NCBI GenBank assembly: GCA_910574195.1
Contig: CAJTBF010000007.1
Span: 112,215 to 176,214, forward strand
Direction: 5' to 3'
Length of the DNA stretch: 64,000 bases
Source of the DNA: Lachnospiraceae bacterium
GTDB taxonomy: Bacteria; Bacillota; Clostridia; Lachnospirales; Lachnospiraceae
Shown here one piece after another: positions 17,985 to 27,623 of this stretch. The notes under the pieces were generated by a model. The model did no database searches. It saw only the letters and a list, made by a program, of their open reading frames with translations, and was not told the origin of the DNA. Position 1 is the stretch's first letter. Each line of letters begins with the position of its first letter. The position numbers and the translations under genes were made by a program.

Positions 17985-19610
17985 AAAAACGCTTGACAAA
18001 CCGCTCTAAATTTGCGACGAAGCCGATTGATTATATTTTATTTCAATCGACTGGAGGCGATTTCTTTGTTACCTACTAATCCTGGCGGACATGCCGCCTA
18101 TCAGGATACTTTCGTATCCCAATTTCTTAAATTTTATCCTGATCCCTTTGTGCTTCCCAAAAGCACTTGGGATTATATCGTGCAGTTCTGGTATCTTGAT
18201 CTTTCCCAGACGGATTCTATCATGCAGGAATGTTTCTCTGTTTTTGGCCCGGAACCAAGGCTCCCTTCCTGCATGCTGCGTTCCTACCTGCTTGCTTTGA
18301 AACTAAAAGTGACTTCTATCACGGTTTGGTGCCGCATGCTTAAGGAAACTCCTCTTTATGCCATCCTCAGTGGTTTCTCTTTTGGCGATACCCCAGGCGT
18401 TGGGACTTTTTATGATTTCTTCTCCCGCGTTTGGCAGAATGATAAGGACAGCCTCTCTCCTAAAGAACGCTTCCCAAAAATGAAGCCGCCAAAAGGGAAA
18501 AAGAAAGGCGACAAGACTCCTTGTGACTCTTCCAGCACGGCTTCCAAACTTCTTCCCCTGCTGGAACGCTGGCAGTTAAAGCCGCAAAATCCCTTTTCCC
18601 TTATTTTCCAGCTCTACAGGCAGCAGTTCCTGGATCTTTCTATCCGCAATGGGCTGATCGCTCCGGACCATCTGGCTCTTGCCGGTGACGGCACCCCTGT
18701 CCGTACTGCCGCACAGCAGCGGAAAAAGCGCATTTGCCATTGTAAGGACAAAGGCTGTTCTTCTTGTAACTGTAAACGCCATTATTCCCAGCCCGACTGT
18801 AACTGGGGATGGGACTCCCACCGGGAATGCTATTTCTTCGGTTACCACCTCTACATGTATGTGGCTTCCGATTCCTTCAGCGGCCTCCCTGTATTTCCGC
18901 TTTTAGAACGTGCCTCCAGGCATGATATGCTTTCCTTTCTCCATTCCTTTTTCACCATGAAAGCGTATCTTCCGGAATTCCAGATTGAAAAGCTCCTTCT
19001 GGATTCCGCACACGACGCTTACCCTGTTTATGAATACTGCAGACGGGAACATATCACACCGTTTATCGACCTCAACCCCGGACATACCGGGCATTTTACC
19101 TATAAGGACGATTTCACCATCGATGACGGTGGTGTCCCTGTCTGTAAGTTGGGCTTACGTATGCATAAAGATGGATATGAAGCTGCCAAGCACCGCGCAA
19201 AATACCGGTGCCCGAAATCAAACCGGAAACGTGGCTGTTTCTGTGAACATCCCTGTTCACCGGCGAAATATGGCAGAACCGTACACATCTTTACCGATGA
19301 CAACCCAAGGTTATTTAACCTACCGCCAAGGGACTCTAAAGCATGGGAAAAGGAATATGGCAGAAGAACTTCCGTGGAGCGCTCCAACAAGCGTGAGAAA
19401 GAGGACTATAAATTAGAAGACGGCAGGCACCGCTCTACAAAGATGTGGTACTGCCGCCTCTACGGCATCATGATGCTCCAACACCTTGATGCCTGGGAAA
19501 TGCCCTCTGTCGAGGCATTTCAAGAATCATTATTAGGATTAGCCGCCTAATAATGATATCTTAAGCGATTCCATAAGATTTTTCAAGGCATAGTACCCGC
19601 TATGTCTAAT
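17985..19610 (+). mobile_element. Insertion sequence with DDE transposase (ends not defined)
   Basis: One transposase gene flanked by short noncoding tails. A TTGACA (17991-17996) and a small hairpin (CGATTGA/TCAATCG, 18024-18049) precede the gene. I could not find convincing terminal inverted repeats or a target duplication immediately around it, so the limits are approximate. A perfect 17-bp inverted repeat lies farther out (17906-17922 / 19690-19706). Confidence 0.55.
18066..19550 (+). CDS. DDE transposase (IS4/IS1182-like, family unassigned)
   Basis: A 494-residue transposase. Acidic residues that fit a DDE/RNase H-like core are in ALAGDGTPV (first D), LLLDSAHDAYPV (second D) and GRRTSVERSNKREK (E in the typical C-terminal YxxR/ERxxxxxK block). 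Between them is a Cys-rich insert (CHCKDKGCSSCNCKRH and CFCEHPCSP), probably a zinc knuckle. Start TTG 18066 is preferred: GGAGG (18053-18057) is eight bases upstream, whereas an upstream start at 18012 runs through the hairpin. The gene is intact and may be active. It separates the housekeeping block from the sugar cluster. Confidence 0.85.
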   Translation: MLPTNPGGHAAYQDTFVSQFLKFYPDPFVLPKSTWDYIVQFWYLDLSQTDSIMQECFSVFGPEPRLPSCMLRSYLLALKLKVTSITVWCRMLKETPLYAILSGFSFGDTPGVGTFYDFFSRVWQNDKDSLSPKERFPKMKPPKGKKKGDKTPCDSSSTASKLLPLLERWQLKPQNPFSLIFQLYRQQFLDLSIRNGLIAPDHLALAGDGTPVRTAAQQRKKRICHCKDKGCSSCNCKRHYSQPDCNWGWDSHRECYFFGYHLYMYVASDSFSGLPVFPLLERASRHDMLSFLHSFFTMKAYLPEFQIEKLLLDSAHDAYPVYEYCRREHITPFIDLNPGHTGHFTYKDDFTIDDGGVPVCKLGLRMHKDGYEAAKHRAKYRCPKSNRKRGCFCEHPCSPAKYGRTVHIFTDDNPRLFNLPPRDSKAWEKEYGRRTSVERSNKREKEDYKLEDGRHRSTKMWYCRLYGIMMLQHLDAWEMPSVEAFQESLLGLAA

Positions 19611-19862
19611 GTTTATGTCCATTTTTCTCAAATTTCTTTTCCTGCACAATATTCAGTTGTCAATTTTCAGTTAGAATCTCATTCATTGAGATTCCGAGAA
19701 GTTATTCTCCTCTTCCATATTAAAAGTCACATCCTCCAGACACCCCGCATCCGACGTGTTTCATACGAACGGACGGCTTCTTTTCTATCCGGTAAAACGA
19801 ATTCCTTACACGGTTCGCCACAGTATACCCTTTCGGGCATCCCGTATCTGGTGTGCTTTACA
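19551..19862. other. Noncoding gap after the transposase, with a dispersed repeat
   Basis: Holds the IS right end (undefined), the right copy of the 17-bp inverted repeat (19690-19706) and one copy of the dispersed GTATACCC-N4-GGGCATCCCG repeat (19823-19846). No gene is seen. Confidence 0.5.
19823..19846 (+). repeat. Dispersed intergenic repeat (copy 1)
   Basis: 24-bp element beginning GTATACCC and ending GGGCATCCCGTA, matching 36382-36405 and 48529-48552 except for one or two bases in the loop. Confidence 0.7.
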
Positions 19863-20909
19863 CTAGCGCTGTCCGTCGTAGTACACGATTCCTTTTTTGG
19901 AGATCTCCCGTTTCTCCAACCGTGCAAATGCATCCAGAATATCTTCAAACGCAAAATAATCCGAAATATAGTCTTTTAAATCAATGATTCCCGCGCGAAG
20001 CCATGAAAGAATCTGCTCCGTCGCCGCGCCTTCCTCCGCTTTATCCGGGAATTGCTGGAACTGTAACTGCCAATTATAAGGCGCTTTGGACCAATCCAGT
20101 TCCATATGGCAGTCCGGAGAAATTCCATAGCAGCAAATTTTTCCGCCGTCACGAATATATTCCATAGCCTGATTCACCAGCGGAAGCATCCCTACGGCAT
20201 CCAGCACATAATCTACACCATCCGGGCAAAGATCATGAAGCACCTGTTTTACATCGCATTTTTTACTGTTATATGCATAGTTTGCGCCCTTCTCCAAAGC
20301 ATCCTGCACCTTGTCATCGAAAATGTCAAATGCAATAATCGGATGTACACCTAATATACTCATAAATCGGATAAAGGTCAACCCTACCGGACCGCATCCA
20401 AATACGGCCACACTTTGATTCTCTTTGAATCCGAACCTTTTGATGGAACTGAGCACCTCTCGCAATGTCACAATCATGGCGCCATCCACCGGATCCACAA
20501 AATCCGGCAGCACGGTCTGCCCATAGGCATGTCCGGGAGCCGTTCCCGGTTCATAAGCCGCCGCATCCGTAACCACTGCATATTCGCTGTAAGCGCCCCA
20601 CGCCGAATCCAGGGAACCATACTGCTGCGGATCCGGATCTACAAAGGGAAGCAGTACCTTATCGCCCACCTGATATCCTTTCACCTCTGCACCGATTTCT
20701 ACAACCTCACCTACCCCTTCGTGCCCCAGCATCAAAGGGTAACGTTCCGGTCCAAACCCCTTGAAGGTTCGATGAATCAGCTTGGCGTCTGTCCCATTAC
20801 AGATCCCGCAGCTAATCGTACGAACCAGCGCCTGTTTCTCGTGATATCTCGGTTTGGGAATCTCCTTCACTTCCAGACTTCCATCCTGATTTACAATCAA
20901 TGTCTTCAT
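19863..20909 (-). CDS. Zinc-dependent alcohol/sugar dehydrogenase (MDR family)
   Basis: A 348-residue medium-chain dehydrogenase, NAD(P)-dependent oxidation of a hydroxyl. The catalytic zinc ligands fit CGICNGTD (Cys) and GHEGVGEV (His-Glu). The Rossmann loop is FGCGPVGL, followed by an acidic residue in AFDIFDD that favours NAD. The structural zinc Cys cluster of classical ADHs is missing: VDPDPQQYG stands in its place. In context (lactonase, kinase, aldolase upstream) a sugar or polyol substrate is likely: oxidation to a ketose or to a lactone that the neighbouring SMP-30 protein could open. Start 20909 has GGAGGAAG. Last gene of the twelve-gene cluster. Confidence 0.85.
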   Translation of the reverse strand: MKTLIVNQDGSLEVKEIPKPRYHEKQALVRTISCGICNGTDAKLIHRTFKGFGPERYPLMLGHEGVGEVVEIGAEVKGYQVGDKVLLPFVDPDPQQYGSLDSAWGAYSEYAVVTDAAAYEPGTAPGHAYGQTVLPDFVDPVDGAMIVTLREVLSSIKRFGFKENQSVAVFGCGPVGLTFIRFMSILGVHPIIAFDIFDDKVQDALEKGANYAYNSKKCDVKQVLHDLCPDGVDYVLDAVGMLPLVNQAMEYIRDGGKICCYGISPDCHMELDWSKAPYNWQLQFQQFPDKAEEGAATEQILSWLRAGIIDLKDYISDYFAFEDILDAFARLEKREISKKGIVYYDGQR

Positions 20910-21022
20910 TTCACTTCCTCCTTCCACTTCCTGCCTTTCCACAATTCCTTCTCATTCCCTCTCTTTTGGCGTCCGCCAATCGTGCCCCGACAGAAGCAGA
21001 AACTGCGGAATACCCCTATTCC

Positions 21023-22540
21023 TCACTGCTGATTGAAAAACAAAGGTTCCAACGCCATATAAATGCGATTAAATTCTTCCTTTGCTTCCTGATACTGTCT
21101 ATGCACATCCCGGTTTACTTCCAGTTCTTCCGTAATATCCAGAAACCGGCTGATGGCGGAGAAATCCGAATACAGGCCGCTTCCAACCCCTGCAATTACC
21201 GCGGCGCCCATGGAGTTTGCCTCTTCCAGAATCCGCGGTACCAGCACTCTGGTTCCAAAGATATCCGCCACGCCTCTCTGCCATACCGGACTTTGCGCGG
21301 AACCGCCGATAAAAAGTAATTCCTCCACCGGCGTCTGCTTTTTCAAAATATCCAAACATACCGACAGATTCATCAAAATCCCTTCCATCACACTGCGGCA
21401 GACCTGTTCCCTTGTGGTACTGGCCGTCAGCCCGAAAAAGGCGCCTTTGGCATTTGGATTCCATCTGGGTGCACGCTCTCCCAACAAATAGGGAAGAAAA
21501 CGCACCCCGCCTGCCAGCGGCTCACAGGAAGCAATCTTTCGATTGATCACATCATAGGGCGATTCCCCTTTTTCCTGTGCTTCCCGGCTTTCCGCAAGGC
21601 AAATCGTATTTTTAAACCAACTATAAGAACCCCCTGCATACTGCATGGTTCCATTGGGAGAATACATCCCCGGCACGGCATGCGCCCAGCAGACAATCCG
21701 CCGTTCCTCATCCAGCACTGGTTTTTCCGATGTAGCGGCAACCCACGCGGACGTGCCGATACAACAGTACGCACTTCCCGGCTTCACGGAACCGGCCCCC
21801 ACATTGGCAGCCACGCCGTCCCCGGCGCCCATGATAACTTTTGTCTGTTCCGACAATCCTGTTTCCCGTGCCGCCCGTGCCGTTACATTGCCCACGTAAA
21901 AAGTAGACTCCACAATCGTCGGCAGTTTATCGTAATCCACACCGGACGCAGCGATGATCTCTTCCGACCACTTCCGCCGGGAAAGAGAAATACAATCCAT
22001 ACTGTTGGCGTCCGATACATCCGTATAAAACTTCCCGGTCAGCTTATATACCATATAGTCCTTCGCATTTAAAAACCGATATGTATTTTCATACACTTCC
22101 GGTTCATTCTCTTTCACCCACATGGCTTTCTGTATCCCATAGGAAGATGTATTTCTGTGGCCCACAATCTGATAAAACCGCTGCTGGTCTATCTTTTCCT
22201 CCAGAATCGCTGCCTGTTTCTGCGCCCTCTGGTCTGCCCAAATGATGGCCCTGCGCAAAGGACGTCCTTCCCGGTCCACCGGAAGGCATCCCATCATCTG
22301 TCCGCTGAAACTGACCGTCTTTACCTCCTCCGGGGCGATCCCATACTCCTGAAGCAGGCTTTTCGTCGTCTCACATACGGCCTGCCACCAGTCGCCGGCA
22401 TCCTGCTCGGCCCAGAGTGGTTTGTCATAGTACACCTCATATCCATGGAGACGGCTTCCGATCATCTCGCCGCTCTCGGAAAACAAGGTTGCTTTGTTTC
22501 CCGACGTGCCCAGGTCATGGGCCAGGATATAGGCGCCCAT
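21023..22540 (-). CDS. FGGY-family carbohydrate kinase (xylulokinase-like)
   Basis: ATP-dependent sugar kinase of 505 residues with two ribonuclease-H-like ATPase halves. The N-terminal phosphate loop is DLGTSGNKATLF, the FGGY substrate region has SGQMMGCLPVD and IIWADQRA, and the C-terminal half has GAGDGVAANVGAGSV and IGGSAQSPVWQR. Sequence and length fit the xylulokinase subgroup, but FGGY subgroups are poor guides to substrate. ATG 22540 overlaps the SMP-30 stop codon by one base (TGATG) with a GGAGG within the upstream gene, so the two are translationally coupled. Part of the sugar cluster. Confidence 0.88.
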   Translation of the reverse strand: MGAYILAHDLGTSGNKATLFSESGEMIGSRLHGYEVYYDKPLWAEQDAGDWWQAVCETTKSLLQEYGIAPEEVKTVSFSGQMMGCLPVDREGRPLRRAIIWADQRAQKQAAILEEKIDQQRFYQIVGHRNTSSYGIQKAMWVKENEPEVYENTYRFLNAKDYMVYKLTGKFYTDVSDANSMDCISLSRRKWSEEIIAASGVDYDKLPTIVESTFYVGNVTARAARETGLSEQTKVIMGAGDGVAANVGAGSVKPGSAYCCIGTSAWVAATSEKPVLDEERRIVCWAHAVPGMYSPNGTMQYAGGSYSWFKNTICLAESREAQEKGESPYDVINRKIASCEPLAGGVRFLPYLLGERAPRWNPNAKGAFFGLTASTTREQVCRSVMEGILMNLSVCLDILKKQTPVEELLFIGGSAQSPVWQRGVADIFGTRVLVPRILEEANSMGAAVIAGVGSGLYSDFSAISRFLDITEELEVNRDVHRQYQEAKEEFNRIYMALEPLFFNQQ

Positions 22541-23547
22541 CACTCTGCCTCCGGCTCCAGATCGAGCTCTGCCATTGTCGCCGGCATTTCATGCGCCGTA
22601 TTTATCTTTCCTGCATCCGTCACAAGATCAAAGCAGCTTGCCACAATTTTTCCCTGCCAGATGATCGGTTCACCCGGCTGATCCAACTCTCCATTGAATC
22701 CGGTACAATCCGGCGACTGCGCGATTCTTCTCACCTTCCGATGCTTGTCCACCATCACAATGGCATTCTTATTAAAATCTGCAATATACAGATTTCCCGT
22801 ACTCTCATCCAAAATCATCCCGTCCGTAGAATTGAGCTCTTCCGGATTTTTCGCATACAGTTCTTTGCTCACATAATCTCCTTTTTCATCCAAAATGACT
22901 TTCCAGACTTCTCCGTCCCCGTAATTTCCGATATACAGATTTCCTTCACTGTCTGTCTCAATCCCGTCCACTCCATACTGGCAATCCGGATTATGTGTTA
23001 CAAAGGTGGTTAAAATATGATCATCCGCCATGGTATTGGTAATTTCAATATTTTCTGCGTCCAGCGGGAAGCGGTATACACAACTTACCAGTCCGCCCGA
23101 CGCATCCTTTTCTTTCGTCAGATAACTCTGTGTCAGATACATATAATTATGAATTACCCGTATGCCATTTGGATGTTCCATTCCATAAGCCACCGTTTTC
23201 CATCCGGTCATCTTTCGCTCTTCATCAAACTCGATTTTCAGAATCCGGCCCTTCCACGCCATCTCCGGTTTTCCGGACCATCCCTGATTATCACAGATAT
23301 ACATATTCCAGTCCGCGTCAAAGGCAATTCCCATATTCCGGGCCAATCCGGTCTCCGGATGTACCGGCACGTCAAACCATTTACTGATCTGCTTTTCTTT
23401 ATCAATCCGAATGACACAACCAGACATATGATCGTCTGCATAATTGGGGCAGGACACAATCAGATCTCCGTTTTTGTCAATCTCCATCCCATCCGGCGTA
23501 CACACATATTCTTCTGGAAGCAACGTAAATAATCTTGATGTCTGCAT
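22540..23547 (-). CDS. SMP-30/gluconolactonase family protein
   Basis: A 335-residue six-bladed beta-propeller of the SMP-30/LRE family, whose members are Ca2+- or Zn2+-dependent sugar lactonases. Repeated blades are visible as DGMEIDKNGDLIVS, NMGIAFDADWNMYICDN, GVDGIETDSEGNLYIGN and GMILDESTGNLYIADF (N-D/N-x-Y-I patterns). No signal peptide, so cytoplasmic. It lies between the aldolase and kinase genes, suggesting it opens a sugar lactone made by the cluster dehydrogenase. It overlaps the kinase by one base. Substrate unknown. Confidence 0.85.
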   Translation of the reverse strand: MQTSRLFTLLPEEYVCTPDGMEIDKNGDLIVSCPNYADDHMSGCVIRIDKEKQISKWFDVPVHPETGLARNMGIAFDADWNMYICDNQGWSGKPEMAWKGRILKIEFDEERKMTGWKTVAYGMEHPNGIRVIHNYMYLTQSYLTKEKDASGGLVSCVYRFPLDAENIEITNTMADDHILTTFVTHNPDCQYGVDGIETDSEGNLYIGNYGDGEVWKVILDEKGDYVSKELYAKNPEELNSTDGMILDESTGNLYIADFNKNAIVMVDKHRKVRRIAQSPDCTGFNGELDQPGEPIIWQGKIVASCFDLVTDAGKINTAHEMPATMAELDLEPEAE

Positions 23548-23583
23548 CTTTTTTCCTCCTGTTTACTACAATTTTTCCTGCTC

Positions 23584-24267
23584 TTACTGCTGCTTAAATT
23601 CCTCACAGATCTTGATACTCTGGCTTGTTCCAATCCGCTCTGCACCCGCGTCAATCATCTGTGCACAGGTCTCCCAGTCACGGATTCCCCCTGCCGCTTT
23701 CACTTTTACGGCATCCCCTACCGTATCTTTCATCAGCTTTACATCTTCCACTTTTGCACCCGACGTACCAAATCCGGTACTGGTCTTGATGAAATCCGGT
23801 TTCACCTCTTTCGCAATCAACGCCGCGTTTTTTATCTCTTCTTTCGTCAGATAGCAATTTTCAAAAATCACCTTGGAAAGAACCTGATGTTCCCTGCAGA
23901 TCTCCACGATCGTCTGCATTTCTTCTTTGATATATTCCAGATCCCCCATCTTTAACTTTCCAATATTGAGGACATAGTCAATCTCATCCGCGCCGTCCGC
24001 AATGGCCTGCTTCGTCTCAAACGCCTTCGCCTCTATGGTCATCTGGCCCAGCGGAAAAGCAATAGCCGCTCCTACGTGAACCGGAGTCCCTTTCAGTAAC
24101 TCCTTACACCATTTTACCGGGAAAGAATTGATCGCTACCATGGCAAAACCATTTTCCTTTGCCTCCGTGCACAGTTTTATAAAATCCTCCTTCTGCGCAT
24201 ACGCCTTCAAAAACGTATGGTCCATCATTCCTGCCAACTGTTCCACTGTTATGTCTTTTCTATTCAT
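23584..24267 (-). CDS. deoC: DeoC-like aldolase (deoxyribose-phosphate aldolase family)
   Basis: A 227-residue class I aldolase; DeoC splits 2-deoxyribose-5-phosphate to acetaldehyde and glyceraldehyde-3-phosphate. The Schiff-base lysine is in [13 protein letters not shown], the second lysine in VKAAGGIRD and the acid in [12 protein letters not shown]. The strand usually reading VCTVIGFPLG is here [13 protein letters not shown], so it is a divergent member that may act on another sugar phosphate. Start 24267 is preceded by AAAGGA and overlaps the end of the histidine kinase by eight bases. Its place in a sugar cluster with kinase and lactonase argues against a nucleoside role. Confidence 0.85.
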   Translation of the reverse strand: MNRKDITVEQLAGMMDHTFLKAYAQKEDFIKLCTEAKENGFAMVAINSFPVKWCKELLKGTPVHVGAAIAFPLGQMTIEAKAFETKQAIADGADEIDYVLNIGKLKMGDLEYIKEEMQTIVEICREHQVLSKVIFENCYLTKEEIKNAALIAKEVKPDFIKTSTGFGTSGAKVEDVKLMKDTVGDAVKVKAAGGIRDWETCAQMIDAGAERIGTSQSIKICEEFKQQ

Positions 24268-26050
24268 CCTGTTTTCCTTTCCCTGCCTCACTGATCAAAG
24301 GCAGATGGATGGTCACCCTGGTTCCCCATCCCTCTTCACTTTCTACGGTAAATCCATATTCCTCCCCGCAGATCTCTTTGATCCTGCGGTATACATTTGC
24401 AGTGCCGATCTTTCTCATACTGCTCCGATTTCCATGTTCTTCATGATAAAGCGCCTGAATCATCTCTTCCGACATCCCGATTCCATTATCTGCAACAACT
24501 ACCTGCAGATGTCTTTCCTCTACCTTTACCATAATACGCAATTTTCCCTTTCCTTCCATGGGGGCAATTCCATGAAAAATTGCATTTTCTACGATTGGCT
24601 GTAAAATCACCCGCGGAACCTGATACTGTTTCCATTCCTCCCGGCATACAATTTCCGCTTCAAACTGATCCACATATCTGTATTTCTGTAATGTCAAATA
24701 ATTGTCTACATTTTTCAGCTCTTCTTCCAGAGAAATAAACACGGAACCGTCCACATAAAGACTGCTCTGCAGAAGAGAGATAAATTCATTTACAAAAATT
24801 TCAATATCTTTATTTCCTTCCATCCTTGCCATATAGACGATAGAATTCAGTGTATTGTAAATAAAATGAGGATTAATCTGCAGCAACAGTTGATCTACCT
24901 GGCTGCGGCGAATAATCTTTTCATGTTCCACAGACATCTCCATATAATGCCGCAGGTCTCCTACCATCTGATTAAAGCCGTTGGCCAAAATCTCCACTTC
25001 ATCTCCCGTCTTTACTGCCACGGATACTTCGAAATTCCCTGTTCCAAGCTGCTCTGTCGCCGCGCTAAGCTGCTTGATCGGTTCCACGGCTCTCCCGATA
25101 TTATAGGAAAGCACCAGCACAATCAAGACCACAAGCACAAGAAACGCCATTACAAGGAACCAGATCATACTCCGCACCTGACTCTGAATCAGCCTCCCGG
25201 AGATCTCTGTTACCATAATCCATCCGCCATCCAATTCTCTGGAGATCAGATATACATTTCCCTCCGAATCCACCAACTGATCTTTTCCACTTGCAAGTAA
25301 TTCTTCATAGGACATCCCGATGGTTCCGTTTTCTACAAACGGATTCCCACTCCAATCATAGATGGCGTACCCTTCCAGCAGCGCCATATCCATTCTGGCC
25401 TGTTCCTCCAGACTATTATAATCCAGATTAATGACCAGATCTCCCAATTCCTTATGATAATCCGATACAGAAAAATAAGTCAGCACATAGCTGAATACTT
25501 TACTGTACCGGTTATTCTGCGTGGCGGCAGACAAATGCACTCCTGTGTACCCCTTCTGCTGTCCGGTCTTTTTAAAATCAAGGTACCAGCTTTCTTCCTC
25601 CGGCTGAAAGGCATCCCGTAGTTCGATACTACTGTATGTCCGCCCCTCTTTTGTGTAAATCATAATTTCCTGCACATTATCCAAAATGTGCGTATAAGTT
25701 CCCAATGCTTTTCGGATATTCTGGCGCATAATAAACCGCTTTGCAATCCCGCTTTCCTGACTGGGAATATCTCGTTGCACGGCGTCACTGACCACCAACT
25801 GCTTGGAAATGTTCTTTGTCGTTGTCTGTACAGACAACAATCCCGCTACTACTTTGTCCATCTGCTGACGGTGATTGCTGATCTCTCTTTCCCAGTAATA
25901 GTTCCGATAATAATTGACACTAAAAAACAAAATCACCACAAACATCACTGCAACCGTCAGCAAAACCGTCAACGTCAGTTTCGTCTGCAGCTTACTGGCC
26001 ACCTCTTTTTTAAATTTTTCCTTTATCCTCGCTGCTATGGATCCCATCAT
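24260..26050 (-). CDS. Sensor histidine kinase, YesM type
   Basis: A 596-residue membrane sensor: TM helix about 23-45, extracytoplasmic sensing domain about 46-290, second TM about 295-318, HAMP ([16 protein letters not shown]), His_kinase domain with the phospho-accepting His in [16 protein letters not shown], and an HATPase domain ([15 protein letters not shown]). YesM kinases sense extracellular sugars and phosphorylate the AraC-type regulator encoded just upstream. The start at 26050 lies inside the 3' end of the regulator gene (41-bp overlap). The binding site there is weak (GGAATATATCC), so a slightly downstream start is possible. Confidence 0.93.
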   Translation of the reverse strand: MMGSIAARIKEKFKKEVASKLQTKLTLTVLLTVAVMFVVILFFSVNYYRNYYWEREISNHRQQMDKVVAGLLSVQTTTKNISKQLVVSDAVQRDIPSQESGIAKRFIMRQNIRKALGTYTHILDNVQEIMIYTKEGRTYSSIELRDAFQPEEESWYLDFKKTGQQKGYTGVHLSAATQNNRYSKVFSYVLTYFSVSDYHKELGDLVINLDYNSLEEQARMDMALLEGYAIYDWSGNPFVENGTIGMSYEELLASGKDQLVDSEGNVYLISRELDGGWIMVTEISGRLIQSQVRSMIWFLVMAFLVLVVLIVLVLSYNIGRAVEPIKQLSAATEQLGTGNFEVSVAVKTGDEVEILANGFNQMVGDLRHYMEMSVEHEKIIRRSQVDQLLLQINPHFIYNTLNSIVYMARMEGNKDIEIFVNEFISLLQSSLYVDGSVFISLEEELKNVDNYLTLQKYRYVDQFEAEIVCREEWKQYQVPRVILQPIVENAIFHGIAPMEGKGKLRIMVKVEERHLQVVVADNGIGMSEEMIQALYHEEHGNRSSMRKIGTANVYRRIKEICGEEYGFTVESEEGWGTRVTIHLPLISEAGKGKQDE

Positions 26051-27587
26051 CAATCTGCCGGATATATTCCCTCGGCGACACCCCTTCTTTTTTCTTGAAT
26101 ACATAACTGAAATACTGACCCGATGTAAAACCGGTCTGTTTCCAGATCTCGTCAATACTTCCTTTCCTGTCCTGCATCAACCTCTTGGCATGACTTAGCC
26201 GGTATTCTGTCAGATAGTTCACTACATTGATGTCCATTTCCTTTTTAAAACACCGCCGCAGATGCCCTTCCGAGATCCCGGCGGCCTCTGCAATATCTGC
26301 CACGGAAATATCTTCTTTATAGTTCCTGTTGATAAATTCCTGTGCCAGAATCACATGCCGTGAATAGGATTTCTGCCTTCTTTCTTCCTGTGCCCTTAGA
26401 ACATTGTCCTGCACTTCAAACAGTTCCCGCTCCAGAAGCCCAACATCCTGATACTCGTCCTGCATCTGTATGAGATCCGGATTCAGATTCTTTTCCCGAA
26501 TCTGCTCTTTCAGACACTGATATAGATTCCGGATATAATCCGTATACTCCCATACGTTACACCATGCTTTTAGATCTTCCAGGTAATGTCTTAGGCTCTT
26601 TTCTGCCAAAGCGCAGTCTCCCTCTGCCAGCCTCTTTTTCCAGTCCGCAAATCGCTCCTCCTGACCGGCCCGACGTTCTTCCCTGTCCGCTTCCGAGCGG
26701 ATCTGCAGCTCTTCTTCCAGAATCACCCGCTGTTCCTGTACATATAAAAATTCCATCCTGCTTCGAAGCCTGTGATAAACTTCCGGAAGATCCGTAAATT
26801 TATCCTCAGGTTTCGAAATCAGGCAAATATGCCATGGCATACTTTCCTGAAAATACTCGATCATCGTTTCTGCAATTTTGCGGCATTCCCTCTTCACATC
26901 CTTTATCCCAGGCTGTGTAAAGAAAATACCGCAATATTCATTCTGTAAGATTTCCACAAACGCCCGACAGGAAATATCCGTTCCAAACGCGCTGTTTTCA
27001 ATCGCATAGCAATCCACGTATCCGGCCCCGCGGTGTCCTCCATGCTGAAACGCAATTCCTGGTTTTCCTGCGACACAAAACAGAATATAACGCTGCAGTG
27101 GCTTATTCTGGTAAATCCGCTCATAGTCTATCTGAGGCTGCGCTTCCTCCGTCAAAAAAATATTCCGGACATTCGCAGACATCACCGCATGTCGTTCCCG
27201 TTTTTCCTGTTCCAGGTTCGTCATATGCTTGCGAAGCAATTCTTCCAGCATCGCTTCTGACAATTCATTTTTCAGGATGTAATCTGTCACACCGATCTTC
27301 ACACTCTGCTTCGCATATTCAAAATCACGGTACGCCGTCAAAAGAAAAATTTTCTGGGATGGATTCTGTTTCAATACGTGCTCCGACATCTCCAATCCGT
27401 TCATGACAGGCATACTGATATCTGCAAATACAAAATCCGGATGCAGCTTTAAAATTTCAGAAACCGCTTTCACACCATTGGACGCCTTTCCTGCAATGAC
27501 AATCTCTAATCCCGTCCCCTTTAACAACGTTTCCAGATACCGAATCGCCATGGGTTCATCGTCTACAATGTAAATCGTCAATTTCAA
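26010..27587 (-). CDS. Response regulator with AraC-type DNA-binding domain, YesN type
   Basis: A 525-residue activator: receiver domain (about 1-125) with the acidic pair VDDE and phosphorylated Asp56 in FADISMPVMNG; a long linker (about 130-420); and a C-terminal AraC/XylS double helix-turn-helix (about 425-515: NYKEDISVADIAEAAGISEG and GFTSGQYFSYVFKKKEGVS). Start is TTG 27587 (or TTG 27581) after AAAGGA. It is placed between the ABC permeases and its kinase, the usual layout for YesMN systems that activate the neighbouring sugar-binding-protein promoter. Confidence 0.93.
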   Translation of the reverse strand: MKLTIYIVDDEPMAIRYLETLLKGTGLEIVIAGKASNGVKAVSEILKLHPDFVFADISMPVMNGLEMSEHVLKQNPSQKIFLLTAYRDFEYAKQSVKIGVTDYILKNELSEAMLEELLRKHMTNLEQEKRERHAVMSANVRNIFLTEEAQPQIDYERIYQNKPLQRYILFCVAGKPGIAFQHGGHRGAGYVDCYAIENSAFGTDISCRAFVEILQNEYCGIFFTQPGIKDVKRECRKIAETMIEYFQESMPWHICLISKPEDKFTDLPEVYHRLRSRMEFLYVQEQRVILEEELQIRSEADREERRAGQEERFADWKKRLAEGDCALAEKSLRHYLEDLKAWCNVWEYTDYIRNLYQCLKEQIREKNLNPDLIQMQDEYQDVGLLERELFEVQDNVLRAQEERRQKSYSRHVILAQEFINRNYKEDISVADIAEAAGISEGHLRRCFKKEMDINVVNYLTEYRLSHAKRLMQDRKGSIDEIWKQTGFTSGQYFSYVFKKKEGVSPREYIRQIDDGIHSSEDKGKI

Positions 27588-27623
27588 AATTTGATCCGAT
27601 CCTTTCTTTCACAGTAATTCCAT

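Noticed and set aside
17960..18065. Terminal inverted repeats directly next to the transposase gene
   Set aside because: No convincing match between the immediate left and right flanks was found by eye.
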